This document shows, piece by piece, positions 24,072-36,109 of a stretch of 64,000 nt of DNA. How positions within the stretch are numbered: the stretch's first letter is position 1; every line of letters begins with the position of its first letter. A program made the position numbers and the translations under genes. This stretch comes from Ampullaceana balthica. Its lineage: Eukaryota; Mollusca; Gastropoda; Lymnaeidae. The stretch spans positions 1 to 64,000 of the forward strand of contig CALYLW010000123.1 in the NCBI GenBank assembly GCA_944989445.1. The letters run 5' to 3'. The notes below the pieces were generated by a model that was not told where the DNA came from, ran no database searches, and saw nothing but the letters and a program-made list of their open reading frames with translations.

Positions 24072-24362
24072 TTACAGATGCTCCTCCTGTTGCTGAAGAT
24101 TCTTGCGTCCTACGTTCTTAAAAAACGCATAGACTCTGCCGGTCTGTAGGCAGGTGATGCATCGTGCACAGGCCACGGATGTGGGGGGGAACTGTATCGC
24201 ACAATGCCCAGCAGCATTTCTTCCCTATTTAGTGTCAGGTACCCATTCGGAGCTCGGTGGACTCAGGGACACCCCTAGCCACGGAGAACAATTCCTCGAG
24301 TTTACAGAGATTCTAATTCTCGGTAAGCCAGCCGAGTGCGCATGCCGCCCGACTACCATATT
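24072..24362 (-). mobile_element. diverged tRNA-derived SINE
   Basis: It aligns over its length to the SINE at 31358-31631: ACAGATGCTCCTCCTGTTGC, CACAGGCCACGG, TTAGTGTCAGGTACCCATTC, GACTCAGGGACACCC. The tRNA-like head (high-coordinate end) is diverged and the promoter boxes are degraded. Confidence 0.75.
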
Positions 24363-25237
24363 TAATACTTTAGTTAATGTTACACTACAAAATATGCACT
24401 CAATAATTCACTACTTTATAAAAATTTGAAATCGTGCTTTTCTCTTTTAAATTTTTTTTTCCGGCTCGAAACTACACGCCCTTTTTCACGTTTGTGAATT
24501 AATATCCAAATTATCTGACTTTGAAATCCCAGTTTACAATAAAGATCTTGCTAATACAACAATCAGAATTAATTTTTCTTTAAAATTTAAAAACAATATT
24601 AGGCAGATAAAAACACTTCGGTATTGTATGACATTTCATTTAGTTGCGGTGTATCGTAGGATGTTTTAAATACAAAATTCTTCACCTACATTAGTAACGT
24701 TTGTGATAATTACATAAACATGTGTCCACTGATGACATTTATTATAAGGTATAAAATAAAAGCAGGAATGTAGGGAGACAGGATGGACAGATTAATATGA
24801 TTATGTAATACATAGAAAAACAACCATTATCACAGGATTATCTTTAAAAGTAGTTTTAAAAAATGTATAGTGTGAAAAGGGTTATAAGTAAACTATATAA
24901 TCACTACGGTAATTTGTCTTTGCGTGGGAAATGAAAGGAGTGTATATAGTGAAATAACATTTGAACTCATAGTCATACGTGAAGGAAGTTTGACTAAACA
25001 TATATTTAAACTAGGGCTTGTACTGATTAAATTGTTTTCGATTAATAGAGAAACAAATTAATCGATTAATTGATTAATTTCGATTAATTATATCGCATGT
25101 ATAGATACCATTAAGTCACGATTCGTTATTTCGCGAAATCGGTTAAGTCGCGGTAGTTCCATGGCTCCGGAATTTTGTGACGTAACACAGCAAATTCGTT
25201 CTGCTATGCAAGAAATAATAAAGAAAAACAATGATAG

Positions 25238-26241
25238 TAATAAAAACAACCCGTAAAAAACCAAGTTTTTGACTATAAATCCTTTACGTATGAGACGTAA
25301 CTAAAAGAATGTTCATTATAACACGCAGCGCAAGACCATCCAAAAATACAAAATTGCAGTTGTGTCGTAAAACGTGTTTAATATAATGCGCACCGATCAG
25401 GAATAGGTTTATAAAAAGTGCTGTCAATAAAATACGCACCTTATTGCGCGACAGAAAGGTTGTTCAATATAATACCACCGCGACGCTCTATCTCAAAAAA
25501 TAGCATGAAACATAGGAATAAATAAAATAATCTAAAAAATCAATAATTTAATTACGGTACATGCGATCGATCTGAAATTTTGATACATTGTTTTTATCAT
25601 CGGTACGAAACTGCCTGCAAAATTTCAGCTCGCTATCTTGCGAGCAAGTGGGTTAAAAATCGATCAAAAGTTTTGGCGACAAGCAAGCAAGCAAGGTCGG
25701 TCGGTCGGCCGCAGACACCACGAGTTAATATAAAGGATTTAATAAAAACAACCCGTAAAAAACCAAGTTTTTGACTATAAATCCTTTATGTACGAGAAGT
25801 AATTAAAAGAATGTTCATTATAATACGCAGCGCCAGACCATCCAGAAATACAAAATTGCAGTTGTGTCGTAAAACGTGTTTAATATAATGCGCACCGATC
25901 AGGAATATGTTTATAAAAAGAGCTGTCAATAAAATACGCACCTTATTGCGCGACAGACAGGTTGTTCAATATAATACGCACCGCGACGCTCTATCTCAAA
26001 AAATAGCATGATACATAGGAATAAATAAAATAATCTAAAAAATCAATAATTTAATTACGGTACATGCGATCGATCTGAAATTTTGATACATTGTTTTTAT
26101 CATCGGTACGAAACTGCCTGCAAAATTTCAGCTCGCTATCTTGCGAGCAAGTGGGTTAAAAATCGATCAAAAGTTTTGGCGACAAGCAAGCAAGCAAGGT
26201 CGGTCGGCCGCAGACACCACGAGTTAATATAAAGGATTTAA
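25238..26241. repeat. tandem duplication of a ~500-bp repeat unit
   Basis: Two consecutive units of about 502 bp start at TAATAAAAACAACCCGT (25238 and 25740). Each runs through ACTATAAATCCTTTA and GATCGATCTGAAATTTTGAT to GAGTTAATATAAAGGATTTA. They are nearly identical, differing by point changes and one GGTC unit. Each unit has inverted AAATCCTTTA/TAAAGGATTT ends. Related units occur in inverted orientation at 38862-39940. Confidence 0.85.
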
Positions 26242-26967
26242 AAAGAAGCAATCTTCATTGAGTAGCTTATTAATAAAGAAATAACTTTTGAAATGAACAT
26301 AAATATTTAAAAAAAAACACCCAGTAATTAAGGATAAAAAAAAAGTTATACGGAGATTCTTGTAGTTGACATTCGGCTTACTACACAGCATCAGTTATAA
26401 ACAACTACCGATTTTTCTGTAATTTTTGTAATTAAAGTTCTTTTAATATATTTAATTATAACAAGTGTACCAGGATATGTATTGATATATATAATACGTG
26501 AGTATAAATTTAATCTAATTTATTGTAAATAAATGTTATAGAGAAGAAAAAGCGTTTTTATTTGCATCCTTTACTTCGCTCAATAAGTTACAATAAAATC
26601 TGTACTAACCGACGATAAATCGCGATTCTCATCTAAGTCGCGATTACATAAAAATGGACCCGAACGACCGCTACTCGACGGGGTCGCACTGTATTTGTAT
26701 CTGATCTGCAACAATCCATGCATGACTTAACTTAAAAGTAGACAAAAAAATGTAGTAAATTCAAACTGTAGCAGTGACGGAAGTGATCTTTCTATAACTT
26801 AAAAGTACAGGTAAATTGTGCGCCATATACTCCATCTGAGACGTCTGATTTAATTGTCATCCACAAGCTTAAAAATAAATATTTGCTAAATTTTGCGCCG
26901 AAATGCTTAACTTAAACTGTGCTGTATAATTCGTCGTAATTTTTGTTTACTTATGCACGTCTAAAGA

Positions 26968-27366
26968 AGGATTCTCAGAATTAACTGGTCAGACAAAATC
27001 AGCAACCGGGAACAGTGTGAGCGTACAAAGCATAAGCCAATTGAGGAAGAGATTCTCCAGAAGCGGTGGAGGTGGATTGGTCATACGCTGAGAAAACCTG
27101 CTTCCAATACAACAAGGGAAGCCCTGAAATGGAGCCCCCAGGGTAAGCGAAAAAGAGGCTGTCCAAGAAACACTTGGCGCCGAGAATTCGAGGCAGACAT
27201 CAAGAGAATTGGCCATGACTAGAAGATCCCGGAGAGGCTGGCCGAGGATAGGGATGTCTGGAGGTCTCTCGTAGGTGGTCTATGCCCCTTGGATGAATCG
27301 CAGACGCCGAAGATGATCGGTGGATGCCTCTCATCATGGACGAGAAGGCTCAACAACAAACTTGCG
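26968..27366 (+). pseudogene. LINE reverse-transcriptase C-terminal end (degenerate)
   Basis: The frame begins RILRINWSDKISN and continues through WRWIGHTLRK, KRKRGCPRNTWRREFEADIK and, after one in-frame TAG, RDVWRSLVGGLCPLDESQ. This pattern is the C-terminal tail of endonuclease/reverse-transcriptase ORFs of non-LTR retrotransposons common in invertebrates. Only the last 130 or so codons are present, typical of 5'-truncated insertion. The similar strings GCACGTCTAAA and GCGCGTCTAAA on either side may be its target duplication. The minus-strand frame at 26989-27216 is its shadow. Confidence 0.85.
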
Positions 27367-27748
27367 CGTCTAAAAAAATAATAATGCGAGGGGAAAAGTA
27401 TGTAAGTAACACAAATATAAATTATTAATAAATTAAAGAAAAAATATAAGAAATATTTTCTTAAATTTTAATCGAATTTTAATCAATCAAACTAATTTTA
27501 ATCGATTAAAATTTTTAACGATTAGTCGATTACTTAATTGTTAATTTCCACAGCCCTAATTTTAGCACAACGAAATATAATTTGTTCCACTTGATTACAG
27601 GAAATAATGTCAAGTGCAGCATGCAGAGGTGACTTTCTCGATTTAAAAAATATTTTTCCATAAATGATGATTGTATTCCATAAAACGACTTTTTAGTTGA
27701 AATATTTGTGCTGTAACTGAAATATTTTGATTTAATTAGAATAATTAT

Positions 27749-28039
27749 CAATATACATAATTTGCAATGTATGTCACGTCCCGTCTGTCCTGTCAGTGAC
27801 GCTACTAATTTTAGAAAGCAGCGCACCAAATTACTGCACCAAAACATGTCTTTCCGAACTTCCGCATAACATTGTTCAAAAGGAAATAAATGAATAAAAT
27901 AAAAAATAAAGAAAATAAATGAAAGTTCTGTATTACATTATTTTTTATTCTGATGTGTATTTTTTTCAAAATTAATATATTTCAGCTGAACTATATTTAT
28001 TTCGAAAACGTCCGTCATTTTTGACGGGTTATACACTAG
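27749..28039 (+). mobile_element. non-autonomous Helitron, complete copy (291 bp)
   Basis: It begins A|TCAATATACATAATTTGC and ends with hairpin CCGTC-ATTTTT-GACGG, then GTTATACACTAG|T. This gives the TC start, hairpin, CTAG end and insertion between A and T expected of Helitrons. The interior includes CGTCCCGTCTGTCCTGTC and AAATTACTGCACCAAAA. It is the reference copy for the partial elements at about 7.9-8.5, 20.5 and 48.3 kb. Confidence 0.85.
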
Positions 28040-28589
28040 TTAAGTACATAAATTGTCATAAATGTAGTCCTTTTACATTCACACAAATTATTTTTCGAAT
28101 GAATGGTTTTTCATTATGTTTTGTTAAAATTAATTGTCATTTTAACAAAACACTATTACTAAATTACAAAATTAAAATTCAAAACTAAAATACTTTTTTA
28201 ACTTTAATGAAAAATTTCATCACTTTCCAATTGAAACAACTGCATTGTTAATACTTATATAATATTTAAATAATTATTTTATTTATTTCTATTAATATAA
28301 AATCATGGGGTTTGAAAGTTGTTGATTCCGAACTTAGGTTGACATAATAATATTGTAATTTTGGACACGTAATTATGAAAAAGCCAAAAACTATCAAAGA
28401 ACATTATTAGTATTATCAATACAAATAAATTATTAAAAAAAAGAAAAGCAAACTTACAAGTGTACACAAATTGTATATGTTACCTTTGAAAAAAATTTAC
28501 TAGGTAATTGACTTAGAAGATATCTTGTATAAACAACATCGATAAACTCCCTTCTCCTGCTATAGAGATTTCATAAAATTATAGTGTAG

Positions 28590-28706
28590 TGCATCGCTTC
28601 ATTGATGTATAAAAGACTAGCTATCGTAAATAGTAAATATCTGAATTCGAAGGCTTGTCCTCAGACGATCGAAAGAGTTGAGGAGTCTCTACATATTTCG
28701 TTGACA
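28590..28706 (-). pseudogene. decayed copy of peroxidase last exon (exon 16)
   Basis: The segment around GATATTCAGA in the real exon (ATATCTGAATTC on the plus strand) is preserved here. Flanking matches run on both sides: TATAGA.TT.A.A.AATTAT downstream, and CGTTGAC.AGAGAA with GACTTGGGCAA upstream. These correspond to 38030-38200. Small deletions destroy the frame. With copies of exons 10 and 8 at 32.6 and 34.2 kb, it marks a partial tandem duplicate of the peroxidase gene. Confidence 0.55.
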
Positions 28707-29676
28707 AGAGAATTGCGCCTGATTTTATAGACTTGGGCAATCTACTTTTTCTTCACATGTTGATCAATGAATAGAACTGAATTGCAACGGTTCCCTTAAT
28801 CGGGATATACACTTTATTAGGGTTCCAGTTCAAAATGTTTCTGATCATAATGTTACACACAATTATAATTTTATGTTAATGAAGTTTCATAACTTAATGA
28901 GCTAAAAATGTTCACATTAACCAAGAAATACTTATCAGTACAATAAAAGAAATATTTAAATAGCCCATAAGATAAAGCAGTTTACAGATTCTTCAAGAAA
29001 TGCCAATAATACACACAAAAATGACCTCCATAATATACCATAAAATTTAGATATACGTATACCATTTACTTTAAATATATTTAAAAATTCACTATGATAT
29101 TTTTTATTAAATTAAAAAAAAATTAATAAAGGTTAATCATGTAATTGCTTGGATTGAATATTTTTACAGTCATCACTAGCACACAACAAACAAATTGCTA
29201 ATAATTTAAATAACAATAAGTAGAAAGTAAGTCCTACTTAACTAGCAATACTTTTATAAATTTAAATTTTGAAACTGTTACCGAACTGTGTAACAAAGTA
29301 ATATCTATATTAAATCATGTATTTATTACAGACGAAAATAAAAAATCATGGGTTATTATTTTTTTTAAATGTTTAAATTCTTTCCAACAAAATTGGCTTT
29401 GTTAACAAATTGGTTCCGCCATTGTCAAAGAAAGAATTGCTCTTGTGTAGAAGGAGCATCTGTAATTTATGAGTTACAAGAAAATTGATATTTATGCAAA
29501 TTTTTTCAACTCATACAGAGACCACGAGAAGCTGGTGAAATATTGATTACCGTTTTTAGAAACTATAGGCAGACAGACAGAGGGTGGATAGTATACGTTT
29601 AATAAAAGCGTGAAAACATCTTGTTTACAGTAAGCACCAAATAACATTTCATCAAACCAAAAAGTTACAGAACTTA
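28707..29676. other. AT-rich DNA, no recognised features
   Basis: Very AT-rich with no credible reading frame and no repeat matched within the window. By position it would correspond to intronic or intergenic DNA of the decayed peroxidase copy. Confidence 0.5.
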
Positions 29677-30422
29677 GGGGCCGTCCATAGATGACTTCAC
29701 GCACCTGGGGGGGGGGTCACACTTTTGTGACGATGCGTGACGAGGGGGAGGGAGGGGGGTTGAAGAAATGTGACGTCACATCATAAGGGTAACTTTAAAT
29801 AAGACTTCCTCTGAAATATTTGGTCCCTTAAAATTTTTCTAATGACTTTTTTTTCTTTTTAAAAGAAAAATCAGTGCTTCTTAATGTGCCAGTCGGTAGG
29901 CCATCAGATGCTGGTTGGCGTAAGCTATGAAGACACGAAAATTAAATCTAATTATAATCCTTAAGTTTGAGAATCCACAAGATTACATATGAAATTGTTA
30001 CACTGCGTCATTTGATGTTTACATCAAAGCATTTGTGATGTAACCGCAGCTCCATTTTGTTCTTTCATGGCAGGAGTCGTCCTAATTTTTTGCCCGTTAC
30101 CCAAAATATACAAGTTTATGTGTGCGTTACAACCCTCAGACTCTAGGTCCTGCTCACATGACTCGGGGATTTGGGGGAGCGTCGTTAGCCCCCCCCCCAA
30201 AGTGCTACTGGTGAGTTTTACAAGCATGACAAGTCTCTTAAAATGATCTGAATAGGATTGTGTAGATATTTTAAGTCAAAACGACACGGAATATCCTTTT
30301 TTCTTTAAAAGGGGAGGGAGGGGGGAGGTAATCTATTTGATAGAATTAAAAACGTTTTAAGTTTGATATAATTGTTCGAGGGTTTTTGGTCAAGCGCCCC
30401 TGGCCATTCTAGTCTTCTAGAT

Positions 30423-30608
30423 CAGTGCTTCTCAAAGTGGTGGTCCGCGGACCTTTGCCGGTCCGTGGGCCATCCGCTGCCAGTCCGCAGATGTTCTCAA
30501 AAAAGGACAGAAAAAATTGCCAGTACAGGGAAAATACTATAAAGGTCTCTAGTGAAATGGCAAAAATCCCTGCCTGTCCACCATACAAAAAAAGTTTGAG
30601 AAGCATTG
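30423..30608. mobile_element. hAT-type MITE (CAGTGCTTCTCAAA family), copy 2
   Basis: A 186-bp element with ends CAGTGCTTCTCAAAGTGGTG and (inverted) CAATGCTTCTCAAACTTTT. Perfect 8-bp target duplications TTCTAGAT lie at 30415-30422 and 30609-30616. Its palindromic CCGCGG region creates mirrored short frames on both strands that are not genes. Confidence 0.93.
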
Positions 30609-31357
30609 TTCTAGATATAATGGTAAATGAGCCCATTTAAAATTAGTCAAGTATTCATTAACTTTATTTAATGCATAAAATTCTTGACATTGCAATTAGA
30701 GAGGAGCACAAAACAACTTTTCTTCTTAGCTCAGTTTTTAAGGCATTAATTTTAAAAATTACAGAAAAGGTAGACACACATGTCAATATAAATGAACGTA
30801 GGGTAGATTTAGGTGTCTTCGTATAGTACGTAGGTAAGAAATCTACATAGTTGTCTAATTTAAAAAATGATTTTTCAGGAAGGAACCGGTTCAATAATTG
30901 GCATATGTTCCAAGCGTACACATACACATGACGTATTTTAATATATCTAGTGGATTGTAGTGGATGTTATATGTCTCAAATGAGTATGCATTACTCCCAA
31001 GAATTCCCTTTTTGACCCTAGATGAGGTTATTTTACCTCTGTTCGTCGACCTCTTTCATACGGGATGCCCGTCAGTCAATTGAGGGATTTTTTAAAAATA
31101 CATTTTAAAAATGATATTTTCAAATATATTTCTTTTCTAAACAAAGAGGATAACCGTGATGATTAATAGTCAATGTTTAATTTGTATGCATAAAAATAAA
31201 ATATAATCTAAGGATGTTAACACAGTTCGTTTTCTGAAGGCCGGTTAAACGTTTTTAAAAAATGCTTCACGTGGGTTACGATTACGATATTACAATGTAG
31301 ATCTTCACTATATAAATAATAAATACTTTAATGACAATATTTGTCTTTTGTCTTATC

Positions 31358-31631
31358 TATACAGACGCTCCTTCTATGCAGAAGATAGTTGCGTCCACAG
31401 ACCATGACAGATGATCTGTTTGGCAAGTGATGCAGCGCTCACAGGCCACGGCTTTGTGGGTTCCACGCATTACCCAGCCGCCTGACTACATGTAGTGTTA
31501 GGTACCCATTCGGAGCGGGGTGACTCAGGGACGCCCTAGGCCCCGGGAACAAACTCTTGCCTTCACACGGATTCGAACCCGTGACCATCGGTACGACAGT
31601 CCAGTGCGCTGCCACTCGACCACCGCGTCCC
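31358..31631 (-). mobile_element. tRNA-derived SINE, complete
   Basis: Read on the minus strand it starts GGGACGCGGTGGTCGAGTGG. This holds pol III box A (TGGTCGAGTGG, 31622-31612) and a perfect box B (GGTTCGAATCC, 31579-31569). A non-tRNA body follows (GGGGCCTAGGGCGTCCCTG, GGTACCTAACACTA, GTCATGGTCTGTGGACGC), ending in GTCTGTATAGATAAGACAAA. Other copies lie at 35889-36115 and 24072-24362, with fragments at 12904 and 4394. The anticodon-arm region is SINE-like and the body is too long for a functional tRNA. Confidence 0.88.
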
Positions 31632-31831
31632 AAAAGTGATTTGAAACATACTTATTTTCAAATAGAAAATAAAGTGTTTTTTTGGTTTTTTTTAGGGGGG
31701 GGGCAAAGACTTGTGACGTATTTTTAAAGGGGGGGGGGTCTAAGTTTTTGTGACGACGCGTGACGAGGGGGGGGGGAGGGGGTAAAAAATCGGCAAAAAT
31801 TGCGTGACGTCATTTATGGATGGCCCCTTAT

Positions 31832-32203
31832 TCTAAAAACTTCGTTTACGAGATTGGACCATAAAGTATGTCATAATGACAAAATCGCCTCTAATGAATG
31901 AAAATACGTCTTTAATTTAGTGGTGTAATGTCTTCTTGTTCAAAATAATTTAATTATGTCGGTGTCAACAAACACTGATATATTTAATAGTAGCCAGGGC
32001 ATCAACTCCTTAAAATCATCGACAATTCAGTTTTAAAAAAAAATAATTAAACCAAAAAAAAAGACATTTCACGGATATCGATGAATTGATGTGCTCGCAT
32101 TAGACACGGAGACGCTGTCAATCTAAATCTTGTAAAAGACTTAAAATTTGTTCTTCTTGTATTGTTCCGAGATCAGTGACAAAATGATAAACTCTATTTA
32201 TTG

Positions 32204-32258
<55 letters not shown>

Positions 32259-32500
32259 CGTAAATTAAAGTCCTTGGTATTCTACTGAATTTTAATAATT
32301 ATGTATCATTTTATATTTTAGAATAAAATTTATTTAAAATTGAGAAATATGATTGAAAAAAGTAAAAAAATTAAAATTATTTTTTAAAAAGAATTTTCAA
32401 ATATTATTTTTTTCAAATTCGAAAACACGCGATAGCTCAAAACTGCTGCGCAGCATCAAGCAGCTGCGTGGTTGTGACGTCTTTAAAAACCATCATCAAC
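31832..32500. other. AT-rich DNA with (TA)n tract
   Basis: No gene is seen. It includes the (TA)n microsatellite at 32206-32257. The short frame at 32353-32571 overlaps the peroxidase pseudo-exon on the opposite strand and has no recognisable domain. Confidence 0.5.
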
Positions 32501-32509
32501 TTGGCGTGA

Positions 32510-32656
32510 CAAAATTTAACTGGCCAATTGAAATATTTCTTGAATTGAAGCACGAGGACTTTCTAGTTTGAGTTTTCGGCGACCATGTTGTGCTCACTTT
32601 GGTAATAAAGGTGTTACAGGATTGCAGGTAGGGTAGCTGCTTGACCTTGAAGTCAC
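32510..32656 (-). pseudogene. decayed copy of peroxidase exon 10
   Basis: The plus-strand text TGAGTTTTCGGCGACCATGTTGTG, continuing through ATTGCAGGTAGGGTAGCTG and TTGAAGTCACCTGTAAC, matches exon 10 of the intact gene at 48627-48776 (TGAGTTTTCTGGCGATTCTG, ATTGCAGATAAGGTTGCTG, GGATGTCACCTGTTG). The acceptor AG is kept at the same place. Indels and substitutions abolish the frame encoding LHTIFLREHNRI. Orientation and order match the functional gene. Confidence 0.8.
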
Positions 32657-33025
32657 CTGTAACTAAACAATGTTTTATTTATTTTTGCATACGATTAAAT
32701 TTTAATTCATTTTAGACTACATCTTTGGAAATTAGAACATTTTATTTTACATTAGATATTCTCCTAATCATTTTACCCTGAAACTACGAAAAGTTAATTT
32801 TATCGATCTGTAGTTTACTGTGGTTGGTGTGGAAATTCTTAACTGATAAAATAGTATGCTGCAATTTTTAAAGGTGTACAGAAAACAAAATATTTAATAA
32901 GCTTAATTTTTAATTAATTTATTTTAATTTTAATTAATTTAATTATGCACGCTATAGTAAAAATTTAAATTGTTCAAACAAGTGATTGCATAACACGATA
33001 TTTTTTTTGGCAACAAATAAGATAA

Positions 33026-33899
33026 ATTGGTACCTCGTGATACGAATCCATCAAGATATGGAAATACAAGATACGAAAGACCAATTTAAGCATTTTTGCT
33101 CCAAGATACGAAAACGCGCGGCTGTCGACACTGGACACCCCGTGATCGCATTCAACGCGCTACCGACAGATCCTACGCAGTTCAATGACATTTACCTGAC
33201 TCGTTTCAGAAAAATTGTAAAATGCAGTTAAAAATAAACTTTCATGGTTCAACATTCTGTAAGAGACCAGTAGTAACCGAAGATTTTAAAAATTTATTTT
33301 TTTAAATAAGACAAGAAAATGTTGTTGGAAGGGAGGTAAAGGAAATGAAAGATAAAACACAATTATAAAGCGCATAACAAAATTTTTTTTAAAAATTAAG
33401 GAAAAAAATACATAAGTTTAAGTGTTATGTTACGTTTGTTTAATATACAGTTGTACTAAGTGTAACTGTTTATGTACCGTTAATTCATGCAAAGTATGTA
33501 CATAACGTATTATTTTCATATAGTTACGTGTTTCGTACGTAATGCTGTAATGTTTTCTGCCATCCATTCACCTCCACTACCGTCTCCTCCGACACCTTGC
33601 CAAATAGCCTCTCTCGAAAGGTAATTGATTTGTATACATATTATTTTCCATTTATTTTATTCTGTTTTCATTGTTTTATTATTATTGATCTGATTTATAA
33701 TGTGTACTTTTAATGATTGAAGAATCCTACTTTGTTTTTCTATTGCTTTTCTTGATATTTTTAATTTTTTAGTGTTGATTATGTGTGGCTTGGGTCAGAT
33801 AATGTATTTTACACGTAAAAATAAGTTCAAGTTACTAAAAATGAAAGATGTGAGACCCAACACGGAACGGATTAATGACTTATCTCGATGTTCCACTGC
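33026..33899. mobile_element. possible pogo/Tigger-like element
   Basis: The left end reads TTGGTACCTCGTGATACGA and the right end, inverted, CAGTGGAACATCGAGATAAG. The two agree at most positions (TGG.AC.TCG.GATA), a style typical of pogo/Tigger TIRs. A short frame near the left (33.0-33.23 kb) has no recognisable transposase motif. It would be an internally deleted copy lying between the peroxidase pseudo-exons. Confidence 0.45.
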
Positions 33900-34139
33900 A
33901 CGTATAATTTTTTAGTTGTCAGGGGCAATGTGTGTATAGAAGTCAATAAAAATGTAAATATGTTAAGTAGCTTAAACAATTGTGACGAATATTTTCTTAT
34001 TACCTTAAATTTTATTCATAAGGTTAAACCCAACAACTAATTTATGTAATTGAAAGCAATTAAGTAGACGTTAAATTGTGGATTTTTAGATTTCCTCGAA
34101 AGGGGAGTAATCCAACATGAACTTTTTAGTCTCGATTAC

Positions 34140-34240
34140 CTCCCGTATCTCTCGAACAGTAGCTGCCTTCTCATTCATTTATCCATAAACAGGTGAAGCG
34201 TGGATGAATGACCTAATTCAGTTGACCTGCTCTCGTGGTT
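34140..34240 (-). pseudogene. decayed copy of peroxidase exon 8
   Basis: Its flanking acceptor (TTTTAG-AACCACG) and donor (GGGAG-GTAATC) match those of exon 8 at 51250-51348. The interior carries the counterpart of the Ca-binding loop/VYG exon, but with in-frame TGA and TAA codons and a 2-nt length difference (101 versus 99 nt). The similarity continues into the upstream intron (GACAGTAGTAATGTTGATCA versus GACAGTAGTGATGTTGATTA). This is genomic duplication, not retroposition. Confidence 0.9.
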
Positions 34241-34495
34241 CTAAAAGCAAGGACAGTAGTAATGTTGATCACATGACAATGATTTCAGGGGACGTCATTG
34301 ACGCTGCTTGAAAAGAATGGACATATATTATCACTTGGTTTAATTTGATATATATTTAATTTAAATGATTTCAATTTGAATCGACCTGATAGTTAAGACA
34401 ATTTGAGCATATTAGTTTACATCTGCATGTATTACTAACTGTGATATAGCAATAGGTTTTCATTCATTGAAATTTATTTTAATATAAATATATAT

Positions 34496-34545
34496 ACTAG
34501 TAATATACCCGCACGTTGTAGCGGGAGTGTGCTGACCCTTTTCCC
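34496..34545 (-). mobile_element. Helitron 3' terminus (inverted)
   Basis: The plus strand reads ACTAGTAATATACCCGCACG and then TTGTAGCGGGAGTG. On the minus strand this is hairpin CCCGC/GCGGG followed by TATATTACTAGT, a Helitron 3' end. A related hairpin (CTCCCGCTGCAAAAGTGCGGG) lies at about 52996. The 5' end of the element was not located. Confidence 0.6.
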
Positions 34546-35888
34546 CAGTATTAGTTGCTGTTTATTACAATATTTTTTGCCAAGTTATATTTCAGATTCA
34601 TCTATTAGTTAAAATCTTATGGGAAACAGAGATATTCTATTTTAAGTGAAAAAAATTAAATATAATTAAATATATTTAAGAAAGAAAAAGAGAGAGAGAA
34701 AGAAAAAAAACAACGGACACAATTATTTAATTGTTACCATTTTACCGCGTGAGTTGTTTTCACTTAATGCAGTGCCCTTTAACATTACCTTACTATTAAA
34801 AAGATATGATTTATTAAATAATGAATCTTGACGACCATAATAATTAAATTTACTATTTCATTCCCACTTGTACTAAATAAATATAATTGCTAGGTTTTCC
34901 GAAAGAGCTCTGCCACCCTCGTCACTTAAAAATTTCATATATAATTACGACATTGCATAGTAACACAATTGTAAGTACGTTATAATACAATATTTGTAAC
35001 TGCGTCTATGAGAAAAAGAACATATGGCACTATCCCTTAAAAGGGCAAAGGCTACATAACTCATAGCGCTAATAAAGAAAATTATAAATGTACTTTCTAA
35101 AATACTTTTTTTTAAAAGCCGTCGTATTAAAATGATATCAAGAAAATGTGCACACCATATTTAGACAATAAAAGATTATAGAAAGCTGGCAGCATAAAAT
35201 AAAGTCTTGTTATAAAGTACATGTACTGGACCAAAATAATTCTTCCTTTTGACGTATTCATAGTTGTTTTAACAGGGAAATAATATATAAAAAATTTTAT
35301 GTCTAAATTTTACGATTTATATTTACGGTTTTTGTGCAATGTGTATAGTTTCAAAAAGGAATCATTTTTGTGTTCCCTATTTCTGATAAGGCATCATATT
35401 TTGTATATTATATTCCATGCACACACACCAGATTTTGTTTCTGAAAAAAAAATATCCACATTAAAAAAAAGATTCAACCGTTTGTTAATAAGTACATCTG
35501 AAAAATGATTAAAAAGGAGGTTTATAAATGGCCTATGTTATTCCGACTACAAGGGAATGAAAATAACATGTTCAATTCGCAATTCATATTAATTAAGCGT
35601 TTTCAGGATCACTTTATAAAATTTATTCAACTTCTGATAATACGTTTGGTAGCGAAAGTTTATAATGTATAGTGTATATATATAGCTTATGTAAACTTTT
35701 TAAGGTGTAAGTTTATTTGACACAGGCCATCGCTTTCCACAAAAAATAAACTCGCTACATCTATGGTTTTTAATTAAATATCGAGTTATGAATTATATTA
35801 TAAAAAATCGCAATTTCATTCACACATGTAAAATAGTATTCCAATGCATCGTGGAAAAATTGAAATAATATAATTTATCTTATCTTAT
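34546..35888. other. AT-rich DNA, no recognised features
   Basis: It contains a short GA-rich run near 34690. A 69-codon frame at 35299-35508 has AT-driven composition and no domain. Part may belong to the Helitron ending at 34496. Confidence 0.45.
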
Positions 35889-36109
35889 CTTTACAGACGC
35901 TCCTTCTAAGCAGAAGATAAATGCGTCCACAGACCATGACAGATGATCTGTTGACAAGTGATACAGCGTTCACAGGCCACGGCTTTGTGGGTTCCAAGTA
36001 TTACCCAGCCGCCTAACTAGTGTTAGGTACCCATTCGGAGCTGGGTGACTCAGGGACGCCCTAGGCCCCGGGAACAAATCCTTGCCTTGACATGGATTCG
36101 AACCCGTGA

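Larger units (their letters stand above)
25012..27558. mobile_element. hAT-like element of TAGGGCTG type, enlarged by internal insertions
   Basis: The ends read TAGGGCTTGTACTGATTAAA on the left and, inverted, TAGGGCTGTGGAAATTAAC on the right, with many TCGATTAAT motifs just inside. The left part (GTCGCGGTAGTTCCATGG, TTTTGTGACGTAACACAGC) and right part match the copy at 52127-53246. Between them lie a tandem duplication (25238-26241) and a LINE end (26968-27366), which account for the extra length. Flanking 8-mers agree at only 5 of 8 positions. Confidence 0.6.
29677..31827. mobile_element. Harbinger-like DNA transposon, 2.15 kb, with nested elements
   Basis: The ends are inverted repeats, GGGGCCGTCCATAGATGAC and (inverted) GGGGCCATCCATAAATGACG, each continuing into CACGCA. 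They are flanked by TTA on both sides, a 3-bp duplication that suits PIF/Harbinger. Just inside each end are G-rich blocks with TTTTGTGACGA.GCGTGACGAG. No transposase frame remains. A hAT MITE (30423-30608) and a SINE (31358-31631) have inserted into it. A second, one-ended copy is at 62970-63235. Superfamily assignment is provisional. Confidence 0.7.

Noticed and set aside
30409..30640. Mirrored frames on both strands near 30.4-30.6 kb
   Set aside because: Caused by the palindromic hAT MITE, not genes.
31569..31631. Functional tRNA gene
   Set aside because: A and B boxes are present, but the sequence continues into a SINE body repeated at other sites, and cloverleaf pairing is not maintained.
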